Shown here piece after piece: positions 5,809-9,099 of a stretch of 9,099 bases of DNA (within the stretch, counting starts at the first letter, position 1; the number at the start of each line of letters is the position of its first letter). The stretch is from NCBI GenBank assembly GCA_035690425.1, contig DASSKO010000182.1, positions 1 to 9,099 on the forward strand, read 5' to 3'. The notes below the pieces were generated by a model, which was given only the letters and a program-made list of their open reading frames with translations, was not told where the DNA came from and made no database searches. The DNA is from DASSKO01 sp035690425 (lineage in GTDB: Bacteria; Actinomycetota; Actinomycetes; Propionibacteriales; Nocardioidaceae). The position numbers and the translations under genes were made by a program.

Positions 5809-7040
5809 CAGAACGCTCCCTTCGCTGCCTGGAACACGTCCTTGCCGAACGGGACCAGCCCGGTCGCGCCCGCGTAGCCGAGGTGACCCTGCCCGTCGGC
5901 CCCGCCGGTCGTGACGCCGAAGAGGTCCTCCAGGCTGCGCAGCAGCGAGTAGTGGTTGTAGGCCGTGGTGCTGGTGGAGTCGGGCTTCACCCCGTGACCG
6001 ATGACCAGGGTGCCGATGCGGCCGCCGCCGGGGCCGGGGCTGCCGGAGGTGATCCCGCCGCCGCCCGCGAGCGGGGTGTTGTAGCCGGACTGCTCGTTGC
6101 AGCAGGACGTCGAGTCGCTGCTCTCCGCCTCGTCGCCGCTGACGATGATCAAGCCGTCCTGCTGGAAGGCCCGGGACGCCTCGATCATCGGGATGTACTT
6201 CTGCAGCCACAGGTCGACGGCCTTCAGACCGCTGGCCGTGCCCCCGTCGACGTCCTTACCGACGCAGGGGTCGTCATGGCCGTCGTCGCAGAGGTTCGGG
6301 GTGATCAGGTTGAAGTTCGGCACGTCGGCCGGCTTCTTCGCCAGGTCGGTGGCGAGCGCCGTGAGCGGCACCACGTTGGTGACGCAGGTCGCGTGGTTCG
6401 GCGCGTCGCCGTAGGTCCGGTCGAGGATCGAGTGGAAGTAGACGAACGGGTTGTGCCGGGCGGCGTACTGGTCGGTGGCCGTGGCGGTCTGCGTCCCGTC
6501 GCGCATGCCGTTGGTCGGGTCGAGCGGCGGTGCGCCGCACCGGTCGGGCTCCCGGGACGGGTCGTTGCCCATGTCCTCCATGTAGCCCTTCCACGTCTTG
6601 CCGACCGCGTCGAGCTGGTCGGGCAGTGTCTTGACCGATGCCGGGTAGACGCAGCCCTGCCCGATCGCCTGCCCGTCGGGCCCCGCCACGCCCGGCACCA
6701 CGTCGACGTAGACCTGGCAGTCGCTCTGCGTCAGGAGCGTCGGCGCCTGCCCGGACAGCTGTGCGATGTAGTTGTCGAGGCTCAGGTGCCCGATGCCGTA
6801 GTACTGCTCCAGCAGCACGCCCTGCCGGCGCAGCGTCGAGTTGAGGTAGGTCGGCGTCGCGCCGCCGTAGGTCTCGGCGTAGCTCTTGTTCTCGACGTTG
6901 ATGAGCCAGACGTGGCCGACACCGAGCCGGCTCAGCGCGGTGCCGGCGGGCTGGCGGGCCACCGCCGGCGTGACCAGGCCGGCGATCAGCGCGAGCGCGC
7001 CGGCGAGCAGCAGCGGACGTCGGGGGACGCGTGGCAACAC
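5808..7040 (-). CDS. Secreted phosphoesterase, acid-phosphatase-like (alkaline phosphatase superfamily)
   Basis: The 410-residue product has an N-terminal signal: basic RVPRR, a hydrophobic core at about 10-27, and a likely cut after AVA (26-28). The core shows the phosphoesterase pattern: HVWLINVENKSYAETYG (43-59) with Glu50/Asn51, GIGHLSLDNYIAQLSG (82-97), FNLITPNLCDDGHDD (243-257), GLIIVSGDEAE (296-306) with Asp303, LVIGHGVKP (345-353) and YNHYSLLRSLEDLFG (361-375). These hold the likely metal ligands and catalytic residues. It has eight cysteines, including a CC pair at 313-314, which suits a disulfide-bonded extracellular enzyme. GTG 7040 is chosen because AGGAGT lies 6 nt before it and the signal peptide then has normal length. 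An ATG at 7076 and a longer frame to 7124 are possible but lack a Shine-Dalgarno. It is the first gene of a two-gene unit with the Tat-exported relative and diverges from the MetE-like gene. Substrate unknown. Confidence 0.9.
   Translation of the reverse strand: MLPRVPRRPLLLAGALALIAGLVTPAVARQPAGTALSRLGVGHVWLINVENKSYAETYGGATPTYLNSTLRRQGVLLEQYYGIGHLSLDNYIAQLSGQAPTLLTQSDCQVYVDVVPGVAGPDGQAIGQGCVYPASVKTLPDQLDAVGKTWKGYMEDMGNDPSREPDRCGAPPLDPTNGMRDGTQTATATDQYAARHNPFVYFHSILDRTYGDAPNHATCVTNVVPLTALATDLAKKPADVPNFNLITPNLCDDGHDDPCVGKDVDGGTASGLKAVDLWLQKYIPMIEASRAFQQDGLIIVSGDEAESSDSTSCCNEQSGYNTPLAGGGGITSGSPGPGGGRIGTLVIGHGVKPDSTSTTAYNHYSLLRSLEDLFGVTTGGADGQGHLGYAGATGLVPFGKDVFQAAKGAF
5816..5822 (-). promoter_or_regulatory. 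Ribosome binding site for the downstream phosphoesterase gene
   Basis: Read on the reverse strand, AAGGGAG lies 7 nt before ATG 5808 and inside the last codons of the upstream gene. With the TGATG stop/start overlap it indicates coupled translation of the two phosphoesterases. Confidence 0.65.
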
Positions 7041-7046
7041 GGAGCG

Positions 7047-7052
7047 ACTCCT
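7047..7052 (-). promoter_or_regulatory. Ribosome binding site deciding GTG 7040
   Basis: Reverse-strand AGGAGT is a near-perfect Shine-Dalgarno placed 6 nt before GTG 7040. It decides between this start and the in-frame ATG at 7076, which has no comparable site. Confidence 0.7.
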
Positions 7053-7081
7053 GTACGCCGGAGGACGGTGCTGCATGGATT

Positions 7082-7097
7082 CGCCGCGGCTGCGGCG
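7082..7097. repeat. Perfect 6-bp inverted repeat in the divergent intergenic region
   Basis: CGCCGC (7082-7087) and GCGGCG (7092-7097) flank the 4-nt loop GGCT, in the 96-nt gap between divergent starts 7040 and 7137. It could be an operator or a hairpin in the phosphoesterase 5' leader. G/C-only arms are common by chance in DNA this GC-rich, so the function is uncertain. Confidence 0.3.
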
Positions 7098-7124
7098 TTC
7101 ACCTGCCCTGTCGGCGGCCCGCAT

Positions 7125-7130
7125 TAGGCT
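7125..7130 (+). promoter_or_regulatory. Putative -10 element (TAGGCT) for the MetE-like / ligA unit
   Basis: TAGGCT lies 6 nt before GTG 7137. Placing +1 seven bases after the last T puts it on the G of GTG, so the mRNA would be truly leaderless. TTAGGCT is identical to the heptamer before the cysteine desulfurase start. No clear -35 was found, and no Shine-Dalgarno other than this element's own AGG. Confidence 0.5.
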
Positions 7131-7136
7131 CGGCCG

Positions 7137-8159
7137 GTGACCGGTGAGGCCTTGCGACCCTGGCAGCCCGGGGCCGCGACCGGCATCGGGTCACTGCCCG
7201 GCGACGACCCCCGCGAGGCGTGCCGGCTGGTCGTCGGCGAGCTGCCCGACCTGCCGCACCTCCCGGAGCTGCCCCACCGCGGTCCAGGCGCCGACATGGT
7301 CGGGCGGTCCTGCGGCCTGCTCGTCGACCTGCACGTCGACCTGCAGCCGTCCGGTTGGCGGGTGGTTGGCCGGCCGGGGGTCGACGAGCGGCGCGCCCGC
7401 GACCTCCTGACCCGCGACCTTGACGCCCTGGAAGAGGCCACCCAGGGTTACGAGGGCCCGTTGAAGGTCCAGGTCGCCGGGCCCTGGACGCTTGCCGCCG
7501 CTCTCGAGCTGACCCGCGGTGACAAGGTGCTGGCCGATCCCGGCGCGGTCCGCGACCTCGCCGACTCGCTGGCGGAGGGGGTCCGGCAGCACCTCGACGA
7601 CGTCCGCCGCAGGGTGCCGGGCGCCACGTTGCTGCTGCAGCTCGACGAGCCGTCGCTGCCCGCGGTGCTCACCGGCAGCGTGCCCACCGCGAGCGGCTTC
7701 GGGGCACTGCGTGCGGTCGACGGGCCCGACGCGGCGACGCTGCTGCGCCGTGCCCTCGACGCCGGCGAGGCCTTCCGCGTGCTGCACTGCTGCGCCGCGC
7801 GGCCACCGCTCGCGCTGATGGTGGCCGCCGGGGCGCAGGCGCTGTCGGTTGATGCCGCGATGCTGACCGGGCGCGACGACGACACGATCGGCGGCTACGT
7901 CGAGGCTGGTGGCGCGCTGCTCCTCGGCCTCGTCCCCTCGACCGGTCCGGGCGCGCCACCGTCGCCGGGCGAGCTGGTCGGTCCCGCCCGGGCCCTCTGG
8001 CAGCGGCTCGGGTTCGCCCCCGAGCGGCTGGCGCAGGCCGTCGTCCCGACCCCGACCTGCGGGCTGGCCGGTGCCTCCGTCGGCTGGGCGCACACCGCCC
8101 TTCGGCTCCTGCGCCAGATCGGGCGCGTCCTCGTCGAATCCCCGGAGGCGCCCCGGTGA
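7137..8159 (+). CDS. Stand-alone MetE-like (cobalamin-independent methionine synthase C-terminal domain) protein
   Basis: The 340-residue product matches the catalytic TIM-barrel half of MetE and lacks the N-terminal half found in the roughly 750-residue enzyme. Motifs in order are TGIGSLPG (15-22), VQVAGPWTLAAAL (111-123), LLLQLDEPSLPAVL (165-178) like the QIDEPA strand of MetE, VLHCCA (215-220) with a His217-x-Cys219 pair, LSVDAAML (236-243), and VVPTPTCGLAGAS (302-314) with Cys308. By hand alignment, His217, Cys219 and Cys308 match three of the four MetE zinc ligands. The fourth, Glu in ITIETS of MetE, appears as Asp239. The methyl donor and acceptor are unknown; without the N-terminal domain, methyltetrahydrofolate-triglutamate use is doubtful. 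Archaeal core-MetE proteins use methylcobamides, which is one possibility. GTG 7137 directly follows a TANNNT box. The gene overlaps ligA by four bases. Databases usually call such proteins methionine synthase, which is not proven. Confidence 0.85.
   Translation: MTGEALRPWQPGAATGIGSLPGDDPREACRLVVGELPDLPHLPELPHRGPGADMVGRSCGLLVDLHVDLQPSGWRVVGRPGVDERRARDLLTRDLDALEEATQGYEGPLKVQVAGPWTLAAALELTRGDKVLADPGAVRDLADSLAEGVRQHLDDVRRRVPGATLLLQLDEPSLPAVLTGSVPTASGFGALRAVDGPDAATLLRRALDAGEAFRVLHCCAARPPLALMVAAGAQALSVDAAMLTGRDDDTIGGYVEAGGALLLGLVPSTGPGAPPSPGELVGPARALWQRLGFAPERLAQAVVPTPTCGLAGASVGWAHTALRLLRQIGRVLVESPEAPR
8144..8148 (+). promoter_or_regulatory. Ribosome binding site for ligA
   Basis: GGAGG lies 7 nt before GTG 8156, within the final codons of the MetE-like gene. 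It fixes the ligA start and, with the GTGA overlap, indicates translational coupling. Confidence 0.75.
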
Positions 8160-9099
8160 CCGCCGACGCGCCGCCCGCGGTCCGGGAGCGACACGTCGAG
8201 CTGGCCCGCGAGATCGACGAGCACGCCTACCGCTACTACGTGCTCGACGACCCCTCGGTCAGCGACGCCGACTACGACGCGTTGATGCGCGAGCTGACCG
8301 AGATCGAGGACACCTACCCCGAGCTGCGCACGCCCGACTCGCCCACGCAGCGGGTCGCCGGCTACATCGAGACCCAGCGCTTCGCGCCGGTCGCGCACCT
8401 CCAGCGCATGCTGAGCCTCGACAACGCGTTCTCCGACGAGGAGCTCCAGGCCTGGGCCCAGCGGGCGCTGCGGGAGGTCGAGTCCGTCCCCGCCTACCTC
8501 TGCGAGCTGAAGATCGACGGTCTGGCCATCGACCTCGTCTACGAGCACGGGCGGCTGTCACGCGCCGCCACCCGTGGCGACGGCCGCACCGGCGAGGACG
8601 TCACCGCCAACGTCCGCACGCTCGACGACGTGCCGGGCCGGCTGTCCGGCGACCCGCCGGAACTGCTCGAGGTGCGCGGTGAGGTCTACTTCCCGGTGGC
8701 GGCGTTCGACGAGCTCAACGCCGCCCTGGTCGAGGCCGGCAAGTCGCCGTTCGCCAACCCCCGCAACGCCGCGGCCGGGTCGTTGCGGCAGAAGGACTGG
8801 CACGTGACCGCCTCGCGACCGCTGCGGCTCACCCTGCACGGGATAGGCGCCACCCGCGGGTTCGAGGTGCACAGCCAGTCGCTCGGCTACGAAGCGCTGG
8901 CCGCGCTCGGGCTGCCCGTCAGCAGCTACTACCGGGTCGTGCCGGACCTCGGGGCCGTGCGCGACTACATCGCCCACTACGGCGAGCACCGGCACAGCGT
9001 CGAGCACGAGATCGACGGCGTGGTCGTCAAGGTCGACGACATCGCCCTGCAGCGCCGGCTGGGCTCGACGGCGAAGGCGCCGCGCTGGGCGATCGCGTT
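8156..9099 (+). CDS. ligA: NAD-dependent DNA ligase LigA, N-terminal part (3' truncated by window edge)
   Basis: I translated 314 complete codons from GTG 8156 with no stop before the window ends. The full protein is normally about 670-720 residues. LigA seals nicks in DNA using NAD+. Domain Ia, which binds the nicotinamide end of NAD, is at about 10-70 with YRYYVLDDPSVSDADYD (25-41). The adenylation domain has LSLDNAFSDEEL (87-98) and CELKIDGLAI (116-125) with the nucleotidyl-acceptor Lys119. It also has TRGDGRTGEDVTANVRT (139-155), EVRGEVYFP (172-180), NPRNAAAGSLRQ (201-212), EIDGVVVKV (285-293), and GSTAKAPRWAIA (303-314) with the motif V lysine Lys307. All expected catalytic residues in this part are present. 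The start has a strong GGAGG and overlaps the previous stop as GTGA, so it is co-transcribed with the MetE-like gene. The OB-fold, zinc-finger, HhH and BRCT domains lie beyond the window. Confidence 0.98.
   Translation, partial: MTADAPPAVRERHVELAREIDEHAYRYYVLDDPSVSDADYDALMRELTEIEDTYPELRTPDSPTQRVAGYIETQRFAPVAHLQRMLSLDNAFSDEELQAWAQRALREVESVPAYLCELKIDGLAIDLVYEHGRLSRAATRGDGRTGEDVTANVRTLDDVPGRLSGDPPELLEVRGEVYFPVAAFDELNAALVEAGKSPFANPRNAAAGSLRQKDWHVTASRPLRLTLHGIGATRGFEVHSQSLGYEALAALGLPVSSYYRVVPDLGAVRDYIAHYGEHRHSVEHEIDGVVVKVDDIALQRRLGSTAKAPRWAIA

Noticed and set aside
5883..7127. Forward open frame of 414 codons opposite the first phosphoesterase
   Set aside because: It is a Val/Gly/Arg-rich shadow without motifs, and the reverse-strand gene is well supported by its signal peptide and catalytic motifs.
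1..9099. Search for CRISPR arrays, tRNA or rRNA genes, transposases, integrase sites or a defence cassette
   Set aside because: No regularly spaced repeats, cloverleaf-like segments, transposase motifs or toxin/nuclease motifs were seen. The window is densely filled by the eight genes described.

Overview
The window is very GC-rich, with strong G/C third-position preference, frequent GTG starts and little non-coding DNA. Together with the gene content and the apparently leaderless starts, this points to an actinobacterium. No species can be named from this sequence, and most of the content is housekeeping.

Layout, left to right. (1) Positions 1-445 hold the end of etfA, the alpha subunit of electron transfer flavoprotein; etfB presumably lies just outside. 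(2) Positions 465-1868 encode a phenylacetate-CoA-ligase-like protein whose ATP-binding loop and catalytic motifs look degraded. (3) Positions 1892-4133 hold a cysteine desulfurase followed 13 nt later by mnmA, a sulfur donor and acceptor pair for 2-thiouridine in the tRNA wobble position. (4) Positions 4205-4480 encode a 91-residue protein with a helical N-terminus and a histone-H1-like Lys/Ala/Pro tail. (5) Positions 4507-7040, on the reverse strand, hold two overlapping genes for exported phosphoesterases of the acid phosphatase / phospholipase C family. (6) Positions 7137-9099, forward again, hold a stand-alone MetE-like methyltransferase-domain protein, translationally coupled (GTGA overlap) to the start of ligA, the NAD-dependent DNA ligase, which runs off the window.

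The cysteine desulfurase, mnmA, small gene, MetE-like gene and ligA form a forward series of a kind I recall from actinobacterial chromosomes. The two phosphoesterase genes interrupt it in reverse orientation, converging on the small gene and diverging from the MetE-like gene. A second pattern is in the start sites. Four genes (starts 465, 1892, 4205, 7137) have a TANNNT -10-like hexamer 6-8 nt before the start codon and little or no Shine-Dalgarno. The other four visible starts (3081, 5808, 7040, 8156) have a purine-rich Shine-Dalgarno at the usual distance. This would divide the window into leaderless unit heads and SD-led genes.

I saw no tRNA, rRNA, CRISPR array, insertion sequence or clear new defence system. 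The best leads are the apparent pseudo-ligase after etfA, the stand-alone MetE-like protein with an altered metal site, the H1-tailed small protein and the inserted phosphoesterase pair.
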